The notes: generated by a model not told the origin, from the letters alone. A stretch of 64,000 nt of DNA from Massilia sp. HP4 (GCF_005222695.1 NZ_STGG01000017.1:1-64000), one strand, 5' to 3'; shown: positions 1 through 8,936, counted from the stretch's first letter. A program made the numbers and translations.

Positions 1-479
1 GCACCCTCTGGCGTGGGCCGGCCGATGCCGTCGGCGGTATCGATGCGGAACTGGTGCGCCTCGACGAACCAGCGCTGCTGGCCGGCGACCGCCGAGCACA
101 CGCCGCCCAGCGCGCACAGCAGTTTTTCCCAGGCCGGATTGGCGATGGTGGCCGCTTCCATCGGCGCGAACAGGCGGTGCATGCCGCCATGCAGCGCGTT
201 GTACTCGACCGGCTGCCAGTGCGCGCGGTGCGGCGTCTGGGCGAGCGTGCCGTCGTCGTCGATGAAGCAGGAGTGGCGGCGGCGGCGATAGCGGCCGCCA
301 TCCTTGAGGTATTCGTCGAGCTCGAGCCGGTCCCAGCTCGGCACGAGCGTGTCCAGCTCGTCGATGCCGCAGCCGGCCAGCCGGGCGACGTCGGTCGGGC
401 GCAGGACGGCGTAACCGGTGCTGCGCAGTGCTTCCGTCAATTGCGACGGTTCGGTATAGGGGAGTTGCGGTGTAGTCAT
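1..479 (-). CDS. 2OG-Fe dioxygenase family protein, N-terminal part (runs off left edge)
   Basis: Reading leftwards from an ATG at 479, an open frame continues to the window edge (159 codons) and begins MTTPQLPYTEPSQLTEAL. It contains the segments RYRRRRHSCFIDDDG and HQFRIDTADGIGRPTPEG, which resemble the 2OG-Fe(II) dioxygenase family PF10014, whose members hydroxylate amino acids or small molecules in the cytoplasm. The expected iron-binding HxD motif should follow the GRPTPEG segment and lies outside the window. No strong Shine-Dalgarno sequence precedes the start. It faces the same way as the DUF2306 gene but is separated from it by an inverted repeat. The family call rests on resemblance of a partial sequence. 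Confidence 0.7.
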   Translation of the reverse strand, partial: MTTPQLPYTEPSQLTEALRSTGYAVLRPTDVARLAGCGIDELDTLVPSWDRLELDEYLKDGGRYRRRRHSCFIDDDGTLAQTPHRAHWQPVEYNALHGGMHRLFAPMEAATIANPAWEKLLCALGGVCSAVAGQQRWFVEAHQFRIDTADGIGRPTPEG

Positions 480-540
480 CCCGTTAGCGTAGCACTTTTC
501 GTCTTTACGGGTGACCGCCCCCGCCGAACGACAGATGCGC

Positions 541-600
541 TAAGAGCCTATCCCGGTAGGTGGGAGTCGCTCTTGCCGCGCCTACCGGGATAGGCTCTAA
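541..600. repeat. 20-bp near-perfect inverted repeat (hairpin element)
   Basis: Arms at 541-560 and 581-600 match at 19 of 20 positions; the shared core is AGAGCCTATCCCGGTAGG. They enclose a 20-nt spacer. The element fills the gap between two minus-strand genes. There is no T-tract, so it is not a canonical intrinsic terminator. It looks like a REP-type or miniature palindromic element, or a hairpin that protects the 3' end of the DUF2306 transcript. No second copy is visible in the window. Confidence 0.75.
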
Positions 601-601
601 A

Positions 602-1402
602 TCAGGCAAACAGCGGGGCCAGGCGGCGGCCGATATGCGGCAACCAGTAGGCATGGGCGAACAGCCAGGTCGCCGCCAGCAGCACCAGCACCAGCGCCAC
701 GATGCCGGCCTGGCCGAGCACCCGGCGCGGCATCGAAAGGGCCGGCTGCGCCTGGCGCCGGATGAAGTATTCGGCCACCAGCAGGTTCGGCACATAGAAG
801 AAGAAACTCATCGTCATGTCGAACGGCCCGTCGAAGGTGGGGGTATGGCCGACCCCGCCCAGGCCTTTCAGCCAGATGCCGTAGTACATGCGGTACAGCC
901 AGGAGCCGATCCCGAGCGCGAACAGGCGGATCGCCCAGGCGCGGTGCAGCTCGAGGCGGCGCGCGGCCGCATGGCGCCAGGCCTGCAGCGCCGCCAGCAC
1001 GGTCAGCACGCCATACAGGCCGAAGCCGATTTCCATCACGATGCCGCCGACCGCGCCTTTCAGGGCCAGGTAGGCCAGGCCGCCGGTGCCGGCCAGCAGG
1101 GCCGAGACGAGGTAGACGCGGCCGGTCCAGCGGTGCAGGCGCGGATGGCGGGCGCGCAGGGAAGGGATGAATTGCAGGGGGCCGAGCAGCAGCACGCTGG
1201 AGCCGGCGATGAAGTGCATCCCGATCATCGTGGCGGCCGCGATCGAGCCGGGTTCGTAGAGGCGCGGCAGCACCTCGTTCCAGTCCTTCTCGAGAGTGCC
1301 GGCCAGGATCGCGCCGCCGTAGAAGGTGGCGATATAGATGCTGAAGATGCCGGTACTGAGCCAGACGATGGCGAGCAGGGAGCGTAGCGGCATGGCGGTC
1401 AT
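602..1402 (-). CDS. DUF2306-family integral membrane protein
   Basis: A 266-residue hydrophobic protein with about seven or eight predicted membrane segments. The first is near residues 8-33 and the last near 230-250. The stretch GMHFIAGSSVLLLGPLQFIP followed by HRWTGRVYL is typical of DUF2306 (PF10067), a family of inner-membrane proteins of unknown function. Starts at 1402 (MTAMPLRS) and 1393 (MPLRS) are both possible. The gene lies 66 bp downstream of the TonB-dependent receptor on the same strand, so co-transcription is possible. No catalytic role can be assigned. Confidence 0.8.
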   Translation of the reverse strand: MTAMPLRSLLAIVWLSTGIFSIYIATFYGGAILAGTLEKDWNEVLPRLYEPGSIAAATMIGMHFIAGSSVLLLGPLQFIPSLRARHPRLHRWTGRVYLVSALLAGTGGLAYLALKGAVGGIVMEIGFGLYGVLTVLAALQAWRHAAARRLELHRAWAIRLFALGIGSWLYRMYYGIWLKGLGGVGHTPTFDGPFDMTMSFFFYVPNLLVAEYFIRRQAQPALSMPRRVLGQAGIVALVLVLLAATWLFAHAYWLPHIGRRLAPLFA

Positions 1403-1468
1403 CCCGAGAAGTCGAAGGATGACCTCATTACAGGCCGCGCGCCGCCAAATGTCAATGCCGGCCCGTCA

Positions 1469-3511
1469 CTACCACTGCTTGACCAGGGTCAGGCGCAAGG
1501 AGCGCGGCTCGATCGGGTGGAAGTGCACGTCCGCCACCGGCGCGGTTTCGCCCTGCAGCTGCGATTCGTAGAAGTAATCGATGGCCGAGGCGCGCCGGTC
1601 GGTGAGGTTGAAGCCTTCCAGTTCCAGCCGCAGGCCGTTCGCCAGCCGGTAGCCGATGCGGCCATTGAGCGTCAGGCTCGCATTCGAGCGCACGCTGTCG
1701 TCTTCGATCAGCGGGCGCGGGCCGAACCAGCGCAGGCGCAGGGAGCCCGACCACGGGCCGCCCGGGTCCACCGTCACGCCCAGCTGGGCCACGCCTTCGA
1801 TGGCGCCGGGTATCCGATCGCCGTCGAGGTTCTCGCCGCGCGAACGGGCGCGCGCCCAGGCTGCATCGAGGTCGATCGACAACCACTTGAGCGGGCGGTA
1901 GTAGTTCGAGAACTCGATGCCATGGCGGCGGCTCGGATCGCCCGCCTCGGTATTGCCGGCGTCGCCGATATAGGTCAGCTCGGAATCGAAGTCGAGACGG
2001 TAGATGGCCAGCGAGGTCTGCATCTTGGGGATCGCTTCGGTGCGTATGCCAAGCTCAACCCCGCGCGAGCGTACCAGGCCTGGTGTCGGATCGACCGCAT
2101 CGAGGGTCTTCGGATCGACCGTCGCCACCGTGCCGCGCGCATCGTTGCTGTGAAAGCCATGCCCGTAGTTGGCATACAGCTCGGTCGACGCCCATGGTCC
2201 ATAGACGACGTTCAGGGTCGGCGTGACCAGGGTGTCGTGCGCCTTGCCGGCATTGTCAAGCCGGTCGCCATCGACGCGGAAGCGGTAGTTGCTGGCGCGG
2301 ACCCCCGCCACCGTGCGCAGCGCAGCGCTCCAGCGCGTGGCATGCTCGATGAAGACGGCGCCGCTGGTCTCGACGATGTGGTCTTCGCGCGTGGTCGCGA
2401 TTCGCTCGCGCCGGCGCGTGTCGTACAAGCCATTGAAGATATTGTCGTTCTGGAGCTGCGCGCCCACCGTCAGGTCGGACGACAGCTCCGCGCTGCGGTG
2501 CATATGCCAGGTGTGGGTGGCGTCGATGCCGGTAGTGACGCGGCGGTCGGGCTGGGCGAACTGGTCGCCGTTCACCGGGTCGTTCAGAAAATAGGTGAAA
2601 TTCGAGAACAGCTCGAGCTGGTTGCGGATCGCGTAGGCGCTGACTTTCGAGGCGGAGTCGGCGTCGGTGCGGCGCCAGATGCCCGACAGGCTGAACCGCC
2701 GCGCCTGGCCGCCATCGCTGTCGTCGACCAGGTCGTAGCGCCCGATGCGGCCGTCCTGCACCGCGCGCAGCGGGATCTGGTCGGTGGAGTGCCAATCGCC
2801 GCGATAGCCCATCGCGGTGACGCTCCAGCCATTGTTGGCGTAGCCGCGGCTGAACCGCAGCACGGCATTGAATTTGCGGTAGTCGTCCGGCCGTGTCCAC
2901 GGGCCGTCGTTGTGCATCGCTTCCAGTGCGTACAGCAGGCTGCCGTCGGCCGCGTCCAGCGAGCCGGCGGCCATCGCGCGCCGGTAGCCATCCTGGCCCA
3001 CGGTGGCCGAGGCGATATCCTTCACCAGGCGGTTGGCATAGGTGAGCGAGGCCACGCCGGCCGACGAGAAATCGCCTTCGCGCGCCGAGTACGGGCCCTT
3101 GCGGTAGTCGAGGCGGCCGACCAGTTCGGGGATCAGGAAGTTCAGGTCGGTCCAGCCCTGGCCGTGGGCGTGGCTGCGCTGGTTGACCGGCATGCCGTCG
3201 ACCCAGGTCGCGAGGTCGGTGCCGTGGTCGAGGTTGAAGCCGCGCAGGTAGAACTGGTTGGCCTTGCCTTCGCCACTGTGCTGGCTGGCGATCAGGCCGG
3301 GCGTGACTTCGAGCAGTTCGCCGGGACGGTAGGCGATGCGGCCCGCCAGGTCCTTCGCGCCCGCGCTGCCGGCGCCGGCCGAGTCGGCGATGCCCAGCTG
3401 GCTGGCGCGCGCGCCTTCGACCAGCACGCGCTGGAGCTGGAAGTCGTCGGCATGGACGGTGGGCGTGGCGAACAGCGCGGCCAGCACGCAGGGAATGGGA
3501 CGCAGGATCAT
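1469..3511 (-). CDS. TonB-dependent outer-membrane receptor
   Basis: The 680-residue product starts with a signal peptide (MILRPIPCVLAALFATPTVHA). A possible TonB box (QRVLVEGAR) and a plug domain follow: GELLEVTPGLIASQHSGEGK and FYLRGFNLDHGTDLATWVDG resemble the plug's conserved core. The rest is beta-barrel ending in an aromatic residue (LTLVKQW). An open frame runs upstream to 4003, but that part overlaps the DUF6702 gene, so the ATG at 3511, just after the DUF6702 stop, is preferred. It would transport a ligand across the outer membrane using TonB energy. The ligand is unknown. The gene is last in a block with two exported M1 peptidases and DUF6702, which suggests uptake of a peptide- or metal-linked ligand, but that is inference. 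Confidence 0.88.
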   Translation of the reverse strand: MILRPIPCVLAALFATPTVHADDFQLQRVLVEGARASQLGIADSAGAGSAGAKDLAGRIAYRPGELLEVTPGLIASQHSGEGKANQFYLRGFNLDHGTDLATWVDGMPVNQRSHAHGQGWTDLNFLIPELVGRLDYRKGPYSAREGDFSSAGVASLTYANRLVKDIASATVGQDGYRRAMAAGSLDAADGSLLYALEAMHNDGPWTRPDDYRKFNAVLRFSRGYANNGWSVTAMGYRGDWHSTDQIPLRAVQDGRIGRYDLVDDSDGGQARRFSLSGIWRRTDADSASKVSAYAIRNQLELFSNFTYFLNDPVNGDQFAQPDRRVTTGIDATHTWHMHRSAELSSDLTVGAQLQNDNIFNGLYDTRRRERIATTREDHIVETSGAVFIEHATRWSAALRTVAGVRASNYRFRVDGDRLDNAGKAHDTLVTPTLNVVYGPWASTELYANYGHGFHSNDARGTVATVDPKTLDAVDPTPGLVRSRGVELGIRTEAIPKMQTSLAIYRLDFDSELTYIGDAGNTEAGDPSRRHGIEFSNYYRPLKWLSIDLDAAWARARSRGENLDGDRIPGAIEGVAQLGVTVDPGGPWSGSLRLRWFGPRPLIEDDSVRSNASLTLNGRIGYRLANGLRLELEGFNLTDRRASAIDYFYESQLQGETAPVADVHFHPIEPRSLRLTLVKQW

Positions 3512-3534
3512 GGAAAGCCTGGAAAAGGACTTTG

Positions 3535-4029
3535 TTACCGGGCCGGCTGCTCGAGCGCCTGGCGGTTGAAGGTGAGGGAACGCACGGCGCCGCCGGTGTT
3601 CAGGTTGACGGTGTTGACCTGCTCGGGCAGGAAGTCGATCAGCACGCCCTGGCGGATCGTGGCGGCGCGGGTGAGCGGCGTGTCCTCGATTTCCTGGTAG
3701 ATGACGACGCTGTTGGCGTCGACCATCATGCCGATCCACTTGGCCGGCAGGCGCGTGGCGTCCTGGCCAGCGATCCAGAACTGGCGCTCGACGTATTTGC
3801 GCAGCACGTCCTGGTCTTCGGGGTCGGAGAGATCGAACTGGCGCTGGTACAGGTTCAGCAGCAGGGCTTCGATATCGTGGGCCGTGTAGGTGTGGACGAT
3901 CTCGGTGCTGCCGGTGCGCTCGTTGTACGAGATGTCGGTCATGCCGAAGTGGAAGCGGTGCGCGCTGGCCGCTGTGCTTAGGCACAGCAGCAGGGCGACG
4001 CACAGCGCTTTCAAACCATGCAAGGTCAT
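3535..4029 (-). CDS. DUF6702 family exported protein
   Basis: A 164-residue protein with a cleavable signal peptide (MTLHGLKALCVALLLCLSTAASA). The mature part begins HRFHFGMTDISYNERTGSTE and continues IVHTYTAHDIEALL, the pattern of DUF6702, a small periplasmic beta-rich family of unknown function. The start ATG overlaps the stop of the upstream M1 peptidase by four bases (ATGA at 4026-4029), so translation is probably coupled. The TonB receptor starts 23 bp after its stop. This placement suggests it works with the peptidase and receptor at the periplasmic side. Confidence 0.8.
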   Translation of the reverse strand: MTLHGLKALCVALLLCLSTAASAHRFHFGMTDISYNERTGSTEIVHTYTAHDIEALLLNLYQRQFDLSDPEDQDVLRKYVERQFWIAGQDATRLPAKWIGMMVDANSVVIYQEIEDTPLTRAATIRQGVLIDFLPEQVNTVNLNTGGAVRSLTFNRQALEQPAR

Positions 4030-6389
4030 TGCGTCGCCTTCGGTGCGGCGGCGCCCTTCAGCGGCGTCAGGGAGTCACGCATCAGGTTATTGGGATCGCG
4101 CTCGGTCTTGAACAGTTCCAGGCGCGACGGCGTGGTCTTGCGCGGCCAGCTGTTATTGCTGGTGTCGATGTCGGCCGTCTCCCAGAACGGATCCTGGGTC
4201 AGGCCCACGATCGGCTCGTCGGTGACGAACAGCTTGGTGATCTGCTTCGGCGAATAGCGCCAGACTTCGGCCGGGATCCGCTCGGTGATCTTCTTGCCGC
4301 TTTTCAGTTCGATCTCGACGATCAGCGGCATCACCAGCCCGCCCTTGTTCGAAAAGTCGACCAGGGTCAGGTGCTTGCCTTCCTTGAGCAGCGCCTTTTC
4401 CCAGTCCTCCAGGCCGGCCATGGTTTCCTGGTACTTGTTGCGGTCTTTATTGGTGACCGTGAACTCGTCGTTCTCGTTGTAGAAGTCCTTCAGCTCCGGG
4501 TGGGCGTCGATGCGGCGCGCCATTCCCTTGTTGCGCTGGTCCATGATCGACACCGGCTCGCCCTTGGCGCGCTCGCGGCGGAGCGCCTTCTCGACGTCCG
4601 GATCCTGGCTGCTGACCGTGTACTCGGTGATGCCGTCGACGCTGATGTCCACGGCATCGGTGGTATAGAACCAGCCGCGCCAGAACCAGTCGAGGTCGGT
4701 GCCGGAAGCGTCTTCCATGGTGCGGAAGAAGTCGGCCGGTGTCGGGCGCTTGAACTTCCAGCGCTCGGCGTATTCCTTGAAGGCGAAGTCGAACAGCTCG
4801 CGGCCGAGGATGGTCTCGCGCAGGATGTTGAGCGCGGTAGCCGGCTTGGCATAAGCGTTGTTGCCGCGCTGGAGCGTCGATTCGGCATTGGTCATCACCG
4901 GCGCCTGGTTTGTGCTGCGCATGTACGAGACGATGTCGCGCGGCTCGCCGCGGCGCGCCGGATAGCCTTCTTCCCACGCCTGTTCGGCCAGGAACTGGAC
5001 GAAGCTGTTCATGCCCTCGTCCATCCAGGTCCACTGGCGCTCGTCCGAGTTGACGATCATTGGAAAGTAATTGTGGCCGACCTCGTGGATGATCACGCTG
5101 ATCAGGCCATACTTGGCGGCCTTCGAATACGTCACTTCGCCGGTCTTGGCGTCTTTCACCGGCCGGCGCCCATTAAACGACAGCATCGGGTACTCCATGC
5201 CGCCCACCGGGCCGTTGACCGAGATCGCGACCGGATACGGATAGTCGAACGAGTACTTGTTGTACTGCTCGATGGTGTGGATCACGGCCGGCGTCGAATA
5301 TTTTTCCCACAGCGGATTCGCCTCGGCCGGGTAATAGGACATGGCCATCACTTGGCGCGGGCCGCTGTTGATGCCCTGCGCATCCCAGATGAATTTGCGG
5401 CTGGTGGCGAAGGCGAAATCGCGCACGTTCTGCGCCTTGAAGCGCCAGGTCCTGGTGCCGGTCGCGCGGCCTTTTTCATTGGCCTGCGCTTCGGCCTGGG
5501 TGATGATCATGACCGGCTTGCCGGCCGTGCGCGCCTGCTTGAGACGCTCGCGCTGGGCGGCGCTCAATACGTCGCCCGGGTTCTGCAGTTCGCCGGTGGA
5601 CGCCACCACATGGTCGGCGGGCGCCGTGATCTGCACATCGTAGTCGCCGAATTCGAGCGTGAATTCGCCGTCGCCCAGGTATTGCGCGTTCTGCCAGCCG
5701 GCCGCATCGTAATAGGCGGCCATGCGCGGGAACCACTGGGCGATCTCGTAGATGTCGTTGCCGTCGTCGAAGCGCTCGAAGCCCATGCGGCGGCCCAGCA
5801 CGTTCATCTCGGGGATATTGAAACTCCAGGCCACGTTGAACGACGTGCGCGCGCCGGGCTTCAGGGGCTGCGGCAGGTCGATGCGCATCATGGTCTTGTT
5901 GATCGTGTGCCGCAGCGGCTTGCCGTCGCTGCCGGTTACGCTGGCGATGTGGATGCCGCCGTCGAACTTGCGCGATTCGAGCGTCAGGCGCAGGGCGTCG
6001 AACTTGACGCCATCATTGCCGCGCGCCTGCCAGGCGTCGCGTGACGGCAGCGTCGAGATAGTGCGGTTGTCCGAATCGTTGCGGAACATGTTCTGGTCCA
6101 GCTGCACCCACAGGTAGGACAGGGTATCCGGCGAATTGTTATGGTAGGTAACGGTGCCGGAACCGGACAGCGAACGCTTGTTCTCGTCGATCGCGACCTG
6201 CAGCCGGTAGTCGGCGCGCTGCTGCCAGTACTTGTGCCCCGGCGCGCCGGCCGCGTTGCGGGTCTCGCCCGGCGTCGGCAGCAATTCTTCCAGTTGCCGG
6301 AATTTGTCGTCGAAGACCGGGCCGGCGGCGCTGGCGGAAGCGGAAAGAACGAGGGCGGCGAGGGTCGCCTGCAGGTGCTTGAGATTCAT
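4026..6389 (-). CDS. Exported M1-family metallopeptidase (copy A)
   Basis: A 787-residue zinc metallopeptidase with a signal peptide (MNLKHLQATLAALVLSASASAA). The M1 zinc site is intact: HEVGH at residues 435-439 and a third ligand Glu458 exactly 18 residues later (WMDEG). A GGMEYPM segment stands in place of the GAMEN substrate-anchoring motif. It probably releases residues from peptides in the periplasm or outside the cell. It is a close paralogue of the gene at 6493-8877; long segments such as RPTPADFFRTMEDASGTDLD are identical. Its stop overlaps the DUF6702 start, so it is the first gene of a peptidase-DUF6702-receptor unit, possibly continuing from the upstream copy. Confidence 0.9.
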   Translation of the reverse strand: MNLKHLQATLAALVLSASASAAGPVFDDKFRQLEELLPTPGETRNAAGAPGHKYWQQRADYRLQVAIDENKRSLSGSGTVTYHNNSPDTLSYLWVQLDQNMFRNDSDNRTISTLPSRDAWQARGNDGVKFDALRLTLESRKFDGGIHIASVTGSDGKPLRHTINKTMMRIDLPQPLKPGARTSFNVAWSFNIPEMNVLGRRMGFERFDDGNDIYEIAQWFPRMAAYYDAAGWQNAQYLGDGEFTLEFGDYDVQITAPADHVVASTGELQNPGDVLSAAQRERLKQARTAGKPVMIITQAEAQANEKGRATGTRTWRFKAQNVRDFAFATSRKFIWDAQGINSGPRQVMAMSYYPAEANPLWEKYSTPAVIHTIEQYNKYSFDYPYPVAISVNGPVGGMEYPMLSFNGRRPVKDAKTGEVTYSKAAKYGLISVIIHEVGHNYFPMIVNSDERQWTWMDEGMNSFVQFLAEQAWEEGYPARRGEPRDIVSYMRSTNQAPVMTNAESTLQRGNNAYAKPATALNILRETILGRELFDFAFKEYAERWKFKRPTPADFFRTMEDASGTDLDWFWRGWFYTTDAVDISVDGITEYTVSSQDPDVEKALRRERAKGEPVSIMDQRNKGMARRIDAHPELKDFYNENDEFTVTNKDRNKYQETMAGLEDWEKALLKEGKHLTLVDFSNKGGLVMPLIVEIELKSGKKITERIPAEVWRYSPKQITKLFVTDEPIVGLTQDPFWETADIDTSNNSWPRKTTPSRLELFKTERDPNNLMRDSLTPLKGAAAPKATQ

Positions 6390-6440
6390 GTAAATGACAG
6401 CCAGAAGTAAAACACCGGCGGCGCGATGGCACCACCGGCG

Positions 6441-6468
6441 TAGGGTTGGCGGCTACGCCGCCGACGCG
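6441..6468. repeat. 28-nt dispersed hairpin repeat, copy 1
   Basis: The 28-nt segment matches 56387-56414 at 25 of 28 positions. Its core is a perfect stem, GGCGGC-TAC-GCCGCC (6448-6462). It lies in the 103-bp gap between the two M1 peptidase genes. It may act as a transcription attenuator or mRNA-stabilising hairpin. It has no T-tract. Confidence 0.6.
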
Positions 6469-6492
6469 TTCAACAAGAAGCCAAGCCGACGA

Positions 6493-8877
6493 TCACTCTG
6501 CCGAAGGCGTGTCCGCCTTCTCCTTGAGCTTGGTATTAGCATCGCGCATCAGATTATTCGGATCCCGCTCGGTCTTGAACAACTCGAGCCGCGACGGCGT
6601 CGCCTTCCGCGGCCAGCTATTGTTGCTGACGTCGATATCGGCAGTCTCCCAATACGGATCCTGGGTCAGCCCCACCATCGGTTCATCGGTCACGAACAGC
6701 TTGGTGATTTTGGTCGGCGAATACCGCCACACCTCGGCCGGAATACGCTCGATATATTTTTTGCCGCTCTTGAGCTCGATCTCCACCACCAGCGGCGTCA
6801 CCAGCCCACCGATATTGGTGAAATCGACCAGGTACAGGTGCTTGCCTTCCTTGAGCAGCGCCTTCTCCCAATCCTCCAGGCCGGCCATCTTTTCCTGGTA
6901 GCGGTTGCGGTCCTTGTTGGTAACGGTGAAGTCGTCGTTCTCGTTGTAGAAGTCCTTCAGCTCCGGATGCGCATCGACCCGGCGGGGCAGAGCCTGGTTG
7001 CGCTGCTGGGTGACCGAGACCGGTTCTCCGGCGCGGCGCGCGCGCAGCAAGGCCTTCTCGACGTCGGGATCCTGGCTCGAGACCGTGTATTCGGTGATGC
7101 CGTCCACGCTGACGTCGACTGCGTCGGTGGTGTAGAACCAGCCGCGCCAGAACCAATCGAGGTCGGTGCCGGAAGCGTCTTCCATGGTGCGGAAGAAGTC
7201 GGCCGGGGTCGGGCGCTTGAACTTCCAGCGCTGCGCGTATTCCTTGAACGCGAAGTCGAACAGCTCGCGGCCCAGCACCGTTTCGCGCAGCACGTTGAGC
7301 GCGGCGGCCGGCTTGGCATAGGCATTGTTCCCGAACTGCAGCAGCGACTCCGAGTTGGTCATGATCGGCACCTGGTTACGGCTCTTCATGTAGTCGGCGA
7401 TGCGGCGCGGCTCGCCGCGGCTGTCGGGCCAGTTCTCTTCCCACGCCTGCTGCGCCAGGTACTGCACGAAGGTATTCAGGCCCTCATCCATCCAGGTCCA
7501 CTGGCGCTCGTCGGAGTTGACGATCATCGGGAAGTAGTTGTGGCCCACTTCGTGGATGATCACGCCGATCAGGCCATACTTGGTGCGCTGCGAATACGTG
7601 ATCTCGCCGGTCTTCTTGTCCTTGCTCGGACGCGGGCCGTTGAACGAGATCATCGGGTATTCCATGCCGCCCACCGGGCCGTTGACCGAGATCGCGGTCG
7701 GGTATGGGTAGTCGAAGGAATACTTGTTGTACTGCTCGATGGTGTGGATGATCGCCTGGGTCGAATACTTCTCCCACAGCGGATTGCCTTCCTTCGGGTA
7801 GTACGACATCGCCAATACCTGATGCGGGCCGCTGTTGACGCCCTGGGCGTCCCAGATGAACTTGCGGCTCGAGGCGAACGCGAAATCGCGCACGTTCTTC
7901 GCCTTGAAGTGCCAGGTCTTGCTGGCGCCGGTGCCAACTGCGCTGCGCGCCTTCTCGGCGGCTTCGGCTTCGGCCTGGGTCACGATGATCACCGGCTTGT
8001 TCGCCGTGCGCGCCTGCCTGAGGCGATCGCGCTGGGCGGCAGTGAGTACGTCGCCCGGGTTCTGCAGCTCGCCGGTCGAGGCGACCACGTGGTCGGCCGG
8101 CACGGTGATGCGCACGTCGTAGTCGCCGAATTCGAGCGTGAATTCGCCCGCGCCCAGGAACTGCTTGTGCTGCCAGCCATAGACGTCGTAGTAGGCGGCC
8201 ATGCGCGGGAACCACTGGGCGATCTCGAACAGGTCGTTGTTGTCGTCGAACTTCTCGTAGCCGGCGCGCCCGCCCAGCACCTTCTGCTCGTTGATGTTGT
8301 AGCGCCAGTCGACGCTGAACGTCACGCGCGCGCCGGGTTTCAGCGGCTGCGGCAGGTCGATCCGCATCATCGTCTTGTTGATGGTGTGCGGCAGGCGGCG
8401 GCCGTTCACATCCTTGACGGCCAGGATGTCGAAGCCGCCGGGGAAGGTGCGCTGCTCGAGCAGCGTGCGCAGGCCGTCAAATTTCAGGCCGGTCTGCGCG
8501 GTGGCGCCGGTCCAAGCGCCGCGCGAGGGCAGGGTGGCGCCCTGGCGCGCGTCCGACCCCGGCTTGTAGATGTTCTGGTCCAGCTGCAGCCACAGGTACT
8601 TGAGCGTATCCGGGGAATTGTTATGGTAGGTCACCGTGCCGGCGCCGGAGAGCGCGCGCTTGCTTTCGTCGAGCGTGGCGCGGATCGTGTAGTCGGCGCG
8701 CTGCTGCCAGTAGGCGTGGCCCGGCGCGCCGGAGGCGGTGCGCACCGCGCCGGGCGTCGGCAGCAGCTCGTCGAGCTGGCGGAATTTGTCGTCGAAGGGT
8801 GCGGCCGCGTGCGCCGGGATGGCGAACGCCGAAGCGGCGAAGCATAGCGCTGCCACGCCTATGGGCAAACGGAACAT
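6493..8877 (-). CDS. Exported M1-family metallopeptidase (copy B)
   Basis: A 794-residue paralogue of copy A with its own signal peptide (MFRLPIGVAALCFAASAFAIPAHA). It has an intact zinc site, HEVGH at residues 442-446 plus Glu465, and the GGMEYPM exopeptidase segment. The C-terminal halves of the two copies are more alike than the N-terminal 150 residues, which points to tandem duplication with either later gene conversion or selection on the C-terminal region. The 103-bp gap to copy A holds a hairpin repeat, so the second copy may be transcribed at a lower level. The upstream region 8878-8998 is AT-rich and contains nested inverted repeats suited to regulation. Confidence 0.9.
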   Translation of the reverse strand: MFRLPIGVAALCFAASAFAIPAHAAAPFDDKFRQLDELLPTPGAVRTASGAPGHAYWQQRADYTIRATLDESKRALSGAGTVTYHNNSPDTLKYLWLQLDQNIYKPGSDARQGATLPSRGAWTGATAQTGLKFDGLRTLLEQRTFPGGFDILAVKDVNGRRLPHTINKTMMRIDLPQPLKPGARVTFSVDWRYNINEQKVLGGRAGYEKFDDNNDLFEIAQWFPRMAAYYDVYGWQHKQFLGAGEFTLEFGDYDVRITVPADHVVASTGELQNPGDVLTAAQRDRLRQARTANKPVIIVTQAEAEAAEKARSAVGTGASKTWHFKAKNVRDFAFASSRKFIWDAQGVNSGPHQVLAMSYYPKEGNPLWEKYSTQAIIHTIEQYNKYSFDYPYPTAISVNGPVGGMEYPMISFNGPRPSKDKKTGEITYSQRTKYGLIGVIIHEVGHNYFPMIVNSDERQWTWMDEGLNTFVQYLAQQAWEENWPDSRGEPRRIADYMKSRNQVPIMTNSESLLQFGNNAYAKPAAALNVLRETVLGRELFDFAFKEYAQRWKFKRPTPADFFRTMEDASGTDLDWFWRGWFYTTDAVDVSVDGITEYTVSSQDPDVEKALLRARRAGEPVSVTQQRNQALPRRVDAHPELKDFYNENDDFTVTNKDRNRYQEKMAGLEDWEKALLKEGKHLYLVDFTNIGGLVTPLVVEIELKSGKKYIERIPAEVWRYSPTKITKLFVTDEPMVGLTQDPYWETADIDVSNNSWPRKATPSRLELFKTERDPNNLMRDANTKLKEKADTPSAE

Positions 8878-8895
8878 GGTTCCCCTGGGTTTTTA

Positions 8896-8936
8896 GTTGA
8901 TATTAGAAAAGAATTCTAATCCTGATACACATCAAC
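8896..8936. promoter_or_regulatory. Nested inverted repeats upstream of the M1 peptidase block
   Basis: A perfect 7-bp inverted repeat, ATTAGAA-N5-TTCTAAT (8902-8920), lies inside an outer pair GTTGAT (8896-8901) and ATCAAC (8931-8936). It is in the AT-rich gap just upstream of the peptidase start at 8877, a usual position for an operator. The symmetry loosely recalls metal-regulator boxes (Fur/Zur), but it does not match a consensus closely enough to name one. Confidence 0.4.

Noticed and set aside
1517-3700. 727-codon plus-strand ORF opposite the TonB receptor
   Set aside because: Antisense shadow of a GC-rich gene: His/Arg/Ala/Val-rich product without domains. The opposite strand encodes a clear receptor.
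4029-8847. Plus-strand ORFs of 671 and 817 codons opposite the M1 peptidases
   Set aside because: The two products are similar to each other only because the peptidase genes are paralogues. The zinc-site motifs lie on the minus strand.
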